DNA of 64,000 nt from Micromonospora pattaloongensis (GCF_900107255.1 NZ_FNPH01000005.1:124001-188000), one strand, 5' to 3'. Positions 46,881 through 54,885 are shown, counted from the stretch's first letter. Translations and numbers: made by a program. The notes: generated from the letters alone by a model not told the origin.

Positions 46881-47798
46881 ATGGCGCTCGGTCTTCCATC
46901 GGTTCTCCCCGGCTCGCAGCCGTCGATCGGGGACCTCATCCGGAAGACCGGCCCGACGTTCTCGTTCGAGTTCTTCCCGCCGAAGACCGCCGACGGTGAG
47001 CGGCTGCTGTGGCAGGCGATCCGGGAGCTGGAGCCGCTGCGGCCGTCGTTCGTGTCCATCACGTACGGCGCGGGCGGCTCGACCCGGGACACCACCGTCG
47101 CCGTCACCGAGCGGATCGCCACCGAGACCACGCTGCTGCCGATGGCGCACCTGACCGCCGTCAACCACTCCGTCGCCGAGCTGCGCAACGTGATCGGCCG
47201 GCTCGCCGCGGCCGGGGTGCGCAACGTGCTCGCCGTCCGGGGCGATCCGCCGGGCAACCCGATGGGGGAGTGGGTGCGCCACCCCGAGGGCGTGCTCTAC
47301 GCCGAGGATCTGGTGCGGCTGGTGAAGCAGGCCGGCGACTTCAGCATTGGGGTGGCCGCCTTCCCGTACAAGCACCCGCGCTCGCCCGACGTGGCCAGCG
47401 ACACCGGCTACTTCGTCCGCAAATGCCGCGCGGGCGCGGACTTCGCCATCACGCAGATGTTCTTCGACGCCGACGACTACCTGCGGTTGCGCGACCGCGT
47501 CGCGGCGGCCGGCTGTGACACCCCGATCGTCGCCGGCGTGATGCCGGTGACCCGGATGGCCACCATCGAGCGCTCCGAGCAGCTCTCCGGCGCGCCGTTC
47601 CCGGCCGCGCTCGCCGCCCGGTTCGAGCGGGTCGCCGACGATCCCGAGGCGGTGCGCCGGCTCGGGATCGAGCAGTGCAGCGAGATGTGCCGGCGGCTGA
47701 TCGACGAAGGGGTGCCCGGCATCCACTTCATCACCCTCAACCGCTCCACGGCGACGCGCGAGGTGTGGCAGAACCTCGATGTCGGCGCGCGGGTCTGA
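46881..47798 (+). CDS. metF: Methylenetetrahydrofolate reductase
   Basis: The product has 305 residues. It has FSFEFFPPKTADGERLL at the N-terminus, FVSITYGAGGSTRDTT, MAHLTAVNHSVAEL, NVLAVRGDPPGNP (substrate-binding Asp), AAFPYKHPRSPD, ADFAITQMFFDADDY and GIHFITLNRS. It is an FAD barrel enzyme making 5-methyltetrahydrofolate for methionine synthesis. The gene occupies the position of Rv2172c in the mycobacterial order. The leaderless -10 box supports the start. Confidence 0.93.
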   Translation: MALGLPSVLPGSQPSIGDLIRKTGPTFSFEFFPPKTADGERLLWQAIRELEPLRPSFVSITYGAGGSTRDTTVAVTERIATETTLLPMAHLTAVNHSVAELRNVIGRLAAAGVRNVLAVRGDPPGNPMGEWVRHPEGVLYAEDLVRLVKQAGDFSIGVAAFPYKHPRSPDVASDTGYFVRKCRAGADFAITQMFFDADDYLRLRDRVAAAGCDTPIVAGVMPVTRMATIERSEQLSGAPFPAALAARFERVADDPEAVRRLGIEQCSEMCRRLIDEGVPGIHFITLNRSTATREVWQNLDVGARV

Positions 47799-47837
47799 GA
47801 CCGCGACCTCGGGCGGCGGCGCGCGGTTGAAGTCGTG

Positions 47838-48515
47838 ATGAGCACGCGGCTGAACTGGAACGAGTACGCGACCGCCTGGGCGCGGCTGCACGGGGGGTTC
47901 GACCCGCGGCTGGCCACGCCGGTGGTCAGCGGCTGGCTGCGGATGGCGTACCTGCTGGGGGCGGGGCTGGCCCGGTTGCGCGTGAAGCCGCTGGCCGTCA
48001 CCGTCTTCGGTCTGCTGCTCTGCCTGGCCGTGCCGCTGAGCGTGACCCGGCCGCCGTACGGCATTTTCCTGGGGGCGTCGCTCGTCGTGCTCTCCGCGGT
48101 CGCGGACAGCGTCGACGGCGCCGTGGCGGTGACCACCGGAGAGCCGACCCGGCTCGGCTACGTCTACGACTCGCTCGCCGACCGGCTGGGCGAGGCCGCA
48201 TGGCTGACCGCGTTCTGGTTGCTCGGGGGAGCGGGGCCGCTGGTGGTCGCGGCCGGGGTGCTGTCCTGGTTGCACGAGTACGTGCGGGCCCGCGCGGCGG
48301 CGGCCGGGATGCGGGAGATCGGCGCGGTCACGGTGGGCGAACGCCCGACCCGGGTCTGCGTCGCGGCGATCGGGCTGCTCGTCGCGGGCGCCGGGGCGGC
48401 GATCGAGCCGGAGCTGCCGTCGGGGATCGTCACCCTGGTCACCGCGGTCTGGATCCTGCTCGCGGTCTTCGGGCTGGTCCAGTTGATGGCCGCGGTCCGC
48501 ACGGCGCTGCGCTGA
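47838..48515 (+). CDS. CDP-alcohol phosphatidyltransferase family membrane protein with an altered motif
   Basis: The product has 225 residues and about five to six membrane helices. The CDP-alcohol motif DGxxAR(x)8G(x)3D(x)3D is present as DGAVAV...G...D...D near residues 96-118: all four aspartates and glycines are kept, but the arginine after alanine is valine. The family exchanges CMP for an alcohol on CDP-diacylglycerol. Loss of the arginine, usually involved in holding the nucleotide phosphates, makes the substrate uncertain. ATG 47838 (or GTG 47835). It converges with crtD, 4 nt between stops. Confidence 0.8.
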   Translation: MSTRLNWNEYATAWARLHGGFDPRLATPVVSGWLRMAYLLGAGLARLRVKPLAVTVFGLLLCLAVPLSVTRPPYGIFLGASLVVLSAVADSVDGAVAVTTGEPTRLGYVYDSLADRLGEAAWLTAFWLLGGAGPLVVAAGVLSWLHEYVRARAAAAGMREIGAVTVGERPTRVCVAAIGLLVAGAGAAIEPELPSGIVTLVTAVWILLAVFGLVQLMAAVRTALR

Positions 48516-48519
48516 GGCG

Positions 48520-49998
48520 CTAGGCGGCACCGATCTGCCCGGCGACGATCTCGGCGGAGAGGGTGACCATCGGCAGGCCGCCGCCCGGATGGGTGGCCCC
48601 GCCGACCAGGAACAGCCCGCGCACCGGGCCGCGGTTGGGCGGCCGTAGCAGCCCGCCGGCCGTGCCGTAGATCGCGCCGCCGGGCGCCCCCGTCGCCGTC
48701 GCGAGGTCGGCCGGGGTGCGTACCTCCCGGAAGAGCAGCCGGTCCCGTACGTCGACGCCGCGGGCGGCGAGCACGTCGAGCACGTGATCGGCGTACGCCG
48801 AGGCGAGTCCGGGGCGGCGCCAGTCCACCGCCGAGGCCGACCGGCCGTGCGGGGCGGCGTTGACCAGTACGAACCACGCCTCGTGCCCGTCGGGGCGGAC
48901 GGCGGGATCGTCGGCGACGGTGACGAAGACCGTCGGGTCGACCGCCGGCCGGGCCGGCACGCCCCGCCCGGGGTCGCCGAAGACCGCGTCGAACTCGGCG
49001 TCGTAGTCGGGCGGGAAGAACACCGTGTGGTGCGCCAGCCCGGGCGTCGTGCCGCGGACCCCGAGCAGCAGCACGAAGCCGCCGAGGCTCCGGTCGGTCA
49101 GCCGGGCCAGCCGCGTCGGGGTGGGCAGCAGGTCGCGGTAGACGGTGAGCGCGTCCACATTGGCCACCACCACGTCGGCGGGGACGCGTGCGCCGCCGGC
49201 CAGGCGCACGCCGTGGACCCGGCCGCCGGCGGCGTCGATCGCGGTGACCGGCGTGCCGGTGTGGACGGTCACGCCGAGCGCCGCGCACCGGGCCAGCAGC
49301 GCGTCGGCGAGCGTGCCGAGCCCGCCGGGCAGATAGTGGCCGCCGAAGGCGAGCTCGGCGTACGGGACGGCGACCAGCGCCGCCGGGGCGCGACGGGGGT
49401 CGGCGCCGGTGTAGGTGGCGTAGCGGTCGAGCAGCATCCGCAGCCGCGGGTCCCGCAGGTGGCGCCGGCCGAGCCCGCGCAGCGTCGTACCGGGGGCGAT
49501 GGCGGCCAGGTCGCCGACCCGCCAGCCGAGCCGGGCCAGCGCGAGCGGCGAGTCGATGCCGGTGCGCAGGATGTCCCGCCAGGAGGCGCGCCACACCCGT
49601 TCCGCGCGCCGCCACAGCCGTCGCCAGTCGTCGGCGGCGCGAGCGCCGAACACGGCCCGGATCCGGTCGGCGAAGGCCGTCGGGTCGGCGCAGGAGTCCA
49701 GCACCGTCCCGTCGGGAAAGACGTGCCGCACGATCGGGTCGAGCGGCACCGGCGCCAGCGGGCCGGGGCCGCCCCCGGTCGCCGCGAACAGGTCGGTGAA
49801 GACCTGCGGCAGCGTCAGCAGGCTGGGCCCGGTGTCGAAGTGGAACGACCCGGCCGGGGTGTGGTGGACGTACCGGCCGAGCTTGCCGCCGACGACCCCG
49901 GCGCGTTCGTAGACGGTGACCCGGTGGCCGGTGGCGGCCAGCCGCGCCGCCGCGGCGAGCCCGCCGACGCCGGCGCCGACCACGACGACCCGGTTCAC
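48520..49998 (-). CDS. crtD: Carotenoid desaturase-like FAD oxidoreductase (CrtD/CrtI family)
   Basis: The product has 492 residues. It has the FAD dinucleotide motif VVVVGAGVGGLAAAARLAATGHRVTVYER at the start, VGGKLGRY, FDTGPSLLTLPQVF, and the C-terminal FLVGGATHPGGGLPMV of the CrtI/CrtD family. Placement as last gene of an operon with CruF and CruG-like genes favours a 3,4-desaturase (CrtD) acting on a hydroxylated psi end rather than phytoene desaturase; sequence alone does not prove it. GTG 49998 overlaps the stop of the glycosyltransferase gene. Confidence 0.85.
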   Translation of the reverse strand: MNRVVVVGAGVGGLAAAARLAATGHRVTVYERAGVVGGKLGRYVHHTPAGSFHFDTGPSLLTLPQVFTDLFAATGGGPGPLAPVPLDPIVRHVFPDGTVLDSCADPTAFADRIRAVFGARAADDWRRLWRRAERVWRASWRDILRTGIDSPLALARLGWRVGDLAAIAPGTTLRGLGRRHLRDPRLRMLLDRYATYTGADPRRAPAALVAVPYAELAFGGHYLPGGLGTLADALLARCAALGVTVHTGTPVTAIDAAGGRVHGVRLAGGARVPADVVVANVDALTVYRDLLPTPTRLARLTDRSLGGFVLLLGVRGTTPGLAHHTVFFPPDYDAEFDAVFGDPGRGVPARPAVDPTVFVTVADDPAVRPDGHEAWFVLVNAAPHGRSASAVDWRRPGLASAYADHVLDVLAARGVDVRDRLLFREVRTPADLATATGAPGGAIYGTAGGLLRPPNRGPVRGLFLVGGATHPGGGLPMVTLSAEIVAGQIGAA

Positions 49999-51122
49999 CG
50001 CGGCACCACCGGACGACCGCGCCAGGACAGCCGTCCCCGCCGGCGCAGCCGGTAGGAGCCGGCCACCAGCGCGCCGAAGAGCGCCACCGACACCGGATGG
50101 GCGAGCGCGTCCGGCCAGGCCCGGCCGCCGGTGGCCCGCGCGCTGACCACCCGGCCGGCGACCCCGGCCAGGTAACCGGCCAGCCCGGCCGCCGCCACCG
50201 GGGGCGTCCCGGCGAGCGCGCCGCCGACCGCCAGCAGCGGCGGCACGACGTACAGCCCGGTCAGCAGCAGCACGACGGCGGCGGCGCCGGTCGCCGAGCC
50301 GAACGAGGCCCACAGGGACTTGGTGTAGCCGGCGACGAGCTCCGGCCAGGACGCGTACATCCGGCAGGTGGCCAGGGCGGAGCCGTCGGCCAGCGCGATC
50401 CGACCGCCGGCGCGCTTGACCGCACGGGCCAACTCGATGTCCTCCAGCACCCGGTCGCGGACCGCGGCGTGCCCGCCGGCGCGGGCGTAGCCGGCCCGGT
50501 CCAGCACCAGGAACTGCCCGCCCGCGGCGGCCAGCGACGGCCGCGGCGAGCGTTCCATCGCGCGCAGCGGCAGGAACGTCAGCCACGACCACTGCAGCAG
50601 CGGCTGCACCAGCCGCTCGCCGGGCGAGCCGGCGACGATCCGCGGGTACGGGCAGAGCAGCTGCGCGCGGGCGGCGCGCAGTGCGGCGACGGCGCCGGCG
50701 ACGGCGTGCGGGGCGAGCACCACGTCGGCGTCGACGAAGACCAGGACGGTGCTGGCCGGGTCGGCCGCGGCGGCGAGCTGGTGGCAGGCGTGCGGCTTGC
50801 CCAGCCAGCCCGGCGGCGGCGCGACGCCGGTCAGCAGCCGCAGCCGCGGGTCGTCGCCGGCGAGCGCGCGGACCAGCGCGGCGGTGCCGTCGGTGGACCC
50901 GTCGTCGAGCACGACCAGCTCCATCCGGGACAGTCCGCGTTGGGCCAGCAGCGAGCGCAGCCCGGGGGCGAGCCGGTCGGCCTCGTCGCGCAGCGGCAGC
51001 AGCACGGAGACCGGCTCGTCCACCGTGGACGGCGGTGTGCTCGGCGGCCGGCGCAGCGTGCGGGCGTTGAGCGCGGTGTGCACCGTGAGCGCGGCGACGG
51101 CCGCGGCGAGCAGCCAGCTCAC
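49995..51122 (-). CDS. cruG: Family 2 glycosyltransferase, carotenoid-type (CruG-like)
   Basis: The product has 375 residues. An N-terminal helix (WLLAAAVAALTVHTALNA) is followed by the GT2 core: VSVLLPLRDEADRL, LVVLDDGSTDGT, VFVDADVVLAPHA (DxD) and LEDIELARAVKRAGG (ED motif), then two to three C-terminal membrane helices. The loop GWLGKPHACHQL is typical of the CruG/hopanoid-associated subgroup. In sioxanthin- and myxol-type pathways CruG adds a sugar to the 2'-hydroxyl. GTG 51122 overlaps the CruF stop. Confidence 0.85.
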   Translation of the reverse strand: MSWLLAAAVAALTVHTALNARTLRRPPSTPPSTVDEPVSVLLPLRDEADRLAPGLRSLLAQRGLSRMELVVLDDGSTDGTAALVRALAGDDPRLRLLTGVAPPPGWLGKPHACHQLAAAADPASTVLVFVDADVVLAPHAVAGAVAALRAARAQLLCPYPRIVAGSPGERLVQPLLQWSWLTFLPLRAMERSPRPSLAAAGGQFLVLDRAGYARAGGHAAVRDRVLEDIELARAVKRAGGRIALADGSALATCRMYASWPELVAGYTKSLWASFGSATGAAAVVLLLTGLYVVPPLLAVGGALAGTPPVAAAGLAGYLAGVAGRVVSARATGGRAWPDALAHPVSVALFGALVAGSYRLRRRGRLSWRGRPVVPR

Positions 51123-51892
51123 GCCGGGGCGCTCCGGCGGGCGCGGGCCAGCGTGACGGCCAGCGTCAGCGCGACCGGGGCCATGGCCAGCGCGCCCCAG
51201 GCCGCCGAGGCCGGCAGGTCGAAGAAGACCGCGTGGGCCAGCACGCTGGAGGCGTACGTCCACAGGTAGAGCCCGTACATCGGCAGGTCGGCGTCCCCGG
51301 CCGGCGTCGCGGGGCCGCCCGTGAGCGACAGCAGCGCCATCATCGCGAGCGCGACGACCAGCCAGCCGAGGTAGTTGCCGACCGGGATGCCGGGCACGCC
51401 GGGCAGCGCCGGCGTCGGCTCGTGCCAGCTCCAGTAGCCCGCGGAGACCATCTGTGGGTCGAGGAAGACGTCCCAGGTCGCCAGCCCGAGCCCGGCGAGC
51501 CCGATCCGGGCCGGGGCGCCGCGGGCGAGCCGCAGCGCGGCCAGCCACGCCGGCCAGGCCATCCAGGTCCAGGCCAGCGGGATGATCAGCGGCACGCCGA
51601 GCAGCATCGGGCCGAGGTCGCCCGAGTAGTCGTAGCCGCCGAACGGCACCCCGGTGGCCACCCCGAGCGCCTCGACGGTCAGGCCGCCGCCGGTGGTGAC
51701 CGCGACGAGCGCGGCGGCGACGCGGGGCCCGCGGGTGAGCAGCGCGTGCCCCACCGACAACAGGTAGCCGAGGAGCACGGTGAGCACGGTGAGGTGGGCC
51801 CGCGCGGCGCCCTCGGTGAGCGGGTACGCGATCTGCGCGAGCACGGTCGCGCCCAGCACCGCCCAGACGATCGGCAGTCGCCGTCGGCTCAT
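51119..51892 (-). CDS. cruF: Carotenoid 1',2'-hydratase-like membrane protein (CruF/DUF422)
   Basis: The product has 257 residues and about seven membrane helices. Conserved acidic and aromatic family positions appear in VPFGGYDYSGDLGP, VPLIIPLAWTWMAWPAW and LATWDVFLDPQMVSAGYWSW, and GNYLGWLVV. CruF hydrates the psi end of lycopene-like carotenoids, giving the hydroxyl later glycosylated. ATG 51892 overlaps the GNAT stop. Assignment rests on this pattern and the adjacent cruG and crtD-like genes. Confidence 0.87.
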   Translation of the reverse strand: MSRRRLPIVWAVLGATVLAQIAYPLTEGAARAHLTVLTVLLGYLLSVGHALLTRGPRVAAALVAVTTGGGLTVEALGVATGVPFGGYDYSGDLGPMLLGVPLIIPLAWTWMAWPAWLAALRLARGAPARIGLAGLGLATWDVFLDPQMVSAGYWSWHEPTPALPGVPGIPVGNYLGWLVVALAMMALLSLTGGPATPAGDADLPMYGLYLWTYASSVLAHAVFFDLPASAAWGALAMAPVALTLAVTLARARRSAPA

Positions 51893-52440
51893 CGCTCGGG
51901 TGGCGGCAGCGGCAGATCCCGGCCGAGCACGGCGAAGGCCCGCTCGTCGCCGGGGAAGCGGAAGTCCCGCAGGATGTCGGTGAAGCCGTAGCGCCGGTAG
52001 AGCCGCCAGGCGCGGGAGGTCTGCTCGTCGGCTTCCGGGGTGGACAGCAGCGTGGTGGTGCCGGCCGCCATGGTCAGCAGCGCCCGCAGCTGCCGGTCGC
52101 CGATCCCGTGCCCCTGCGCCGGCGGGCGTACGTGCAGCTCGACCACCTCGAAGCAGTCGCCGAGCCACCGCCGCCGGGCGCTGTCGTCCAGCGCGGTGCG
52201 GACCTGGTCGTGCCACCACTGCCCGGCCGCCGACGTGTAGCCGTAGCCGAAGCCGGCCAGGTGTCCGTCGGTGGTCAGCGTCGCCACCGCGCGGAAGCCG
52301 GGACGGCGCACGTGGGTCGCGATGTAGCCCCGCCGCGACTCCAGGAGCTCGGCGCGGTACCCCATCGCCTGCCCGTAGACGGCCACCACGTCATCCAACC
52401 GCCGAACGAGATCGTCCGGCTGCCATGGCACCAACCTCAT
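51889..52440 (-). CDS. GNAT family N-acetyltransferase
   Basis: The product has 183 residues. The acetyl-CoA loop region is VVELHVRPPAQGHGIGDRQLRALL (R/Q-x-x-G-x-G/A variant QGHGIG), followed by TLLSTPEADEQTSRAWRLYRRYGF. ATG 52440 is chosen from GAGGAGC 8 nt upstream. It is the third gene in the carotenoid operon, with its stop overlapping the cruF start, so a role in modifying a pathway sugar or in regulating the operon is conceivable but not shown. Confidence 0.85.
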   Translation of the reverse strand: MRLVPWQPDDLVRRLDDVVAVYGQAMGYRAELLESRRGYIATHVRRPGFRAVATLTTDGHLAGFGYGYTSAAGQWWHDQVRTALDDSARRRWLGDCFEVVELHVRPPAQGHGIGDRQLRALLTMAAGTTTLLSTPEADEQTSRAWRLYRRYGFTDILRDFRFPGDERAFAVLGRDLPLPPPER

Positions 52441-52453
52441 GCCGCCCCGCTCC

Positions 52454-53191
52454 TCATGTTCGACCCACCGTCGCGCCCCACCCACCGTCGCGCCCCACCC
52501 ACCCGAGCACCGCCCGGTCACCGGCGACGTCCCGCACCTCGAAGCGCGCGAACAGCTCCTCCGCGTACCACCGTTCCGTCGGGGTACGGGCGATCGCCGC
52601 CCGGTGCTCCGGCTGACGGTACGCGAACCGGGCCAGGTCCGAGGCGGTGCGCCACACGCTCACCGTGCCCTGCCATCCGATCGGCGCCTCGCCGACGCCG
52701 AACCGGGCGAGCAGCCCCGGCGCGGCGTGCAGCGCGGCCGCGACCGGCGGCACCGCGCGCCAGAACGTGGGGGCGCGGCGGGCCCGCAGCCGCGCCCGGG
52801 TCAGCGCCAGCACCGGCCGCTGCGTCGGCCCGCCGGTCGGGGCGCCGAACGGCTCGATGCCGGCCCACCGGCCGCGGCTGGCCAGCGGCCGGAGATCGAG
52901 GCGGGCACCCGCGGTCGCGATCCGCCGCCACGCCCGGCCGACCGCGGTCTCGTCGAAGTCCGCCGCGGTGGTGGCGTCGTCCCACGCGATCAGCGCCGCC
53001 CATCGGGTCGGGTCGACGTCGGTCGGGCCGAAGCCGGTGCCCGTCCCGGTGCCGAGCAGCTTGCCGAAGCGCACCCCCGGCAGGCGGCGCAGCCGCCGCG
53101 GATCGACCGCCATCCGGGTCAGCGCGCGCGGGAGCGCCCGCCGGGGCACCCGCCAGACGTGCAGCGTGACGAGGCCGGGTTCCCCGCTCAC
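52454..53191 (-). CDS. CrtA-like (spheroidene monooxygenase family) protein
   Basis: The product has 245 residues. It matches the CrtA pattern along its length: LVTLHVWRVPRRALPRAL at the start, RRLPGVRFGKLLGTGTGTGF, WAALIAWDD, RPLASRGRWAGIEPFG, RPVLALTRARLR, and FGVGEAPIGWQGTVSVWRTASDLARFAY, ending ERWYAEELFARFEV. CrtA enzymes oxygenate the psi end of acyclic carotenoids at C-2, giving keto groups. GTG 53191 overlaps the YbaK stop. A 17-bp tandem repeat near its 3' end has reshaped the last residues. Activity on carotenoids is inferred from operon context. Confidence 0.8.
   Translation of the reverse strand: MSGEPGLVTLHVWRVPRRALPRALTRMAVDPRRLRRLPGVRFGKLLGTGTGTGFGPTDVDPTRWAALIAWDDATTAADFDETAVGRAWRRIATAGARLDLRPLASRGRWAGIEPFGAPTGGPTQRPVLALTRARLRARRAPTFWRAVPPVAAALHAAPGLLARFGVGEAPIGWQGTVSVWRTASDLARFAYRQPEHRAAIARTPTERWYAEELFARFEVRDVAGDRAVLGWVGRDGGWGATVGRT
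52464..52497. repeat. 17-bp tandem duplication near the 3' end of the crtA-like gene
   Basis: CCCACCGTCGCGCCCCA occurs twice without a gap. Because 17 is not a multiple of three it shifts the frame, so the final residues of the CrtA-like protein (the GWGATVGRT tail) were created by the duplication. Confidence 0.85.
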
Positions 53192-53676
53192 GCCACCTCG
53201 GCGGGGGTGCCCGCGGTGATCCGCAACAGCTCGGAGTAGGTGGTCGCGAAGATCGACTGGGGTACGCCGCCCGCGGCCCAGATCTCGTCGTACCCGTCGA
53301 GCGCGGTGTCGACCAGCGTGCGCACCGGCTTGGGGTGCCCGAGCGGGGCGACGCCGCCGATCGGCTGCCCGGTGTGCGCCCGGACGAACTCCGGGGTGGC
53401 CCGCGTGACGGCGCGGACGCCGAGCGTCGCGGCCACCCGCGCGGTGTCGACCCGGTGCGCCCCGGAGGTGAGCACCAGCAGCGGCTCGCCGTCCGCGTCG
53501 AAGATCAGGGAGTTGGCGATCTGCCCCACCTCGACCTCGAGCGCCGCCGCCGCGGCCGCGGCCGTGTGCACCGCCTCGGGCAGTAACCGCACCCGGCACG
53601 GGCCGCCGGCGGCGTCCCGTGCGCCGGCGTTGTCGAGCGCGTCCTGCACCGCCTGCACGTTCGGGTGTGGCTGCAT
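53188..53676 (-). CDS. YbaK/EbsC-type aminoacyl-tRNA deacylase-like protein
   Basis: The product has 162 residues. It has the YbaK/ProX fold with EVGQIANSLIFDADGEPLLVLTSGAHRVDTARVAATLG, in which a lysine common at the YbaK catalytic position (K in IxKT) is replaced by asparagine-serine (IANSLIF), as in the EbsC-like branch, and IGGVAPLGHPKPVRTLVD. Members edit mischarged Pro-tRNA. It is the first gene of the minus-strand operon that continues into the carotenoid genes by overlapping starts. Confidence 0.85.
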   Translation of the reverse strand: MQPHPNVQAVQDALDNAGARDAAGGPCRVRLLPEAVHTAAAAAAALEVEVGQIANSLIFDADGEPLLVLTSGAHRVDTARVAATLGVRAVTRATPEFVRAHTGQPIGGVAPLGHPKPVRTLVDTALDGYDEIWAAGGVPQSIFATTYSELLRITAGTPAEVA

Positions 53677-53691
53677 GCCCCTATCTTGCTC

Positions 53692-53790
53692 GGCGCGGCG
53701 GATCAGCGCACGGGGGCGCGGCGGCGCAGCGCACCGGGGCGCGGCGGCTCAGCGCACGGCCTCCGCCGCGCGCGGCGGCTCAGCGCACGG
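53692..53790. repeat. Four imperfect 23-bp tandem repeats at the 3' end of the EamA gene
   Basis: Units of about 23 bp containing GCGGCGG(A/C)(T/G)CAGCGCAC begin at 53692, 53715, 53737 and 53768 (an 8-bp insert separates the last two). The rightmost unit contains the EamA stop codon and final Val-Arg codons; the others lie beyond it. Confidence 0.8.
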
Positions 53791-54760
53791 CCGCCCGCGC
53801 CGCGGGCGCGATCACGTCGGGCGCGGGCGGCGCGGGCGGGGGTGCGGCCACCCGCGCGGTCTCCGCCAGCGCCACGCCGACCAGCACCAGGGCGCCGCCG
53901 GCGAGCTGGGCGGCGTTGAGCGCCTCGCCGGCGCCGAGCGCGAGCCAGGCGACCGCCGCCGCGAGCACCGGCTCGACCATGCCGATGATCCCGACGCTGG
54001 TCGCGGGCAGGTGTCGCAGCGCCGCGGCGACCAGCAGGTAGGGCGCGATCGAGCCGAGCGCCACGACGTACGCGCAGAGCAGCGCGACGGGGAGGCCGGC
54101 GCTGGTCCGCCCGGCCAGCGGTTCCCAGCCGCCGGTCCCGGCGGTGGCGGCCCGGACGAGCAGCCCGGCCACGGCCGAGGCGCCGAACGCCCAGGTGGTC
54201 AGCGACAGCGTGTCGCGGCGCTGCACGCCGCGTTCGCCGAGCACGTAGTAGAAGGCGAGCATGACCGCCGCGCCGAGCCCGGCGAGCACGCCGAGTCCGT
54301 CCAGCTTGAGGTCGCCCCAGATCTCGGCGACGCAGCCGAGACCGACGAGGCTGAGCGCCAGCCCGGCCCAGAGTCGCGGCCGGACGCGCTGCCGCTGGCC
54401 GAAGCGGGCCCAGAGCGCGACGAGCAGCGGGGCGGTGTATTCGAACAGCAGCGCGATCCCGACCGGCATCCGCGAGATCGCCACGAAGTAGAGCATGGGG
54501 ACGAGGAAGAAGCCCGTCAGGCCGTACGCGATCAGCAGCGGCAGCTCGCGACGGGTGACCCGGAGCCGGCGTGCTCCGGGGCGCAGCAGCGCGCTCAGCA
54601 CGAGCAGCCCGGCGAAGGCGCCGGCGGCGCGTACCAGGGTGAGCTGGGGGGCTTCGAGGCCGGCGCGCAGGACGAGTTTCGACACGGTGCCGTTGACCGC
54701 GAACAGCACGCCCGACCCGACCACCATCGCGACGCCGAGCGCGGGGCGCGTTGTCGTCAC
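53780..54760 (-). CDS. EamA/DMT family transporter
   Basis: The product has 326 residues and ten predicted membrane helices in two homologous halves, e.g. ALGVAMVVGSGVLFAVNGTVSKLVL and GLPVALLCAYVVALGSIAPYLLVAAALRHLPATSVGIIGMVEPVLAAAVAWLAL. The drug/metabolite transporter superfamily exports small metabolites by proton coupling. The C-terminal tail is Ala/Pro-rich and was lengthened by the repeats there. Start GTG 54760. Divergent from the mutasome promoter. Confidence 0.88.
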   Translation of the reverse strand: MTTTRPALGVAMVVGSGVLFAVNGTVSKLVLRAGLEAPQLTLVRAAGAFAGLLVLSALLRPGARRLRVTRRELPLLIAYGLTGFFLVPMLYFVAISRMPVGIALLFEYTAPLLVALWARFGQRQRVRPRLWAGLALSLVGLGCVAEIWGDLKLDGLGVLAGLGAAVMLAFYYVLGERGVQRRDTLSLTTWAFGASAVAGLLVRAATAGTGGWEPLAGRTSAGLPVALLCAYVVALGSIAPYLLVAAALRHLPATSVGIIGMVEPVLAAAVAWLALGAGEALNAAQLAGGALVLVGVALAETARVAAPPPAPPAPDVIAPAARAAVR

Positions 54761-54856
54761 GGCGCTGAGGCTACCGCCTACGTGTCACGCGCCGGGTGCC
54801 GATCGCCCCTTACTTCGGAGCCGGTTTCACAACTCGCCGCCGATGACGTTGCGTTT

Positions 54857-54879
54857 TTGTCGGTGGCGAGGTGTACTGT
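54857..54879 (+). promoter_or_regulatory. RecA-NDp/PafBC-type DNA-damage promoter upstream of the mutasome genes
   Basis: TTGTCGGTG (54857-54865), then 8 nt, then TACTGT (54874-54879) matches position by position the mycobacterial LexA-independent damage promoter consensus TTGTCRGTG-N8-TANNNT, bound by PafBC. Transcription would begin near 54886 and run into the HEPN-imuA-imuB-dnaE2 genes. Confidence 0.75.
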
Positions 54880-54885
54880 CAGCAG

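Noticed and set aside
53692-53790. CRISPR-like array (short repeats at regular spacing)
   Set aside because: Repeats of about 23 bp are contiguous with no unique spacers, and there are no cas genes; this is simple tandem duplication.
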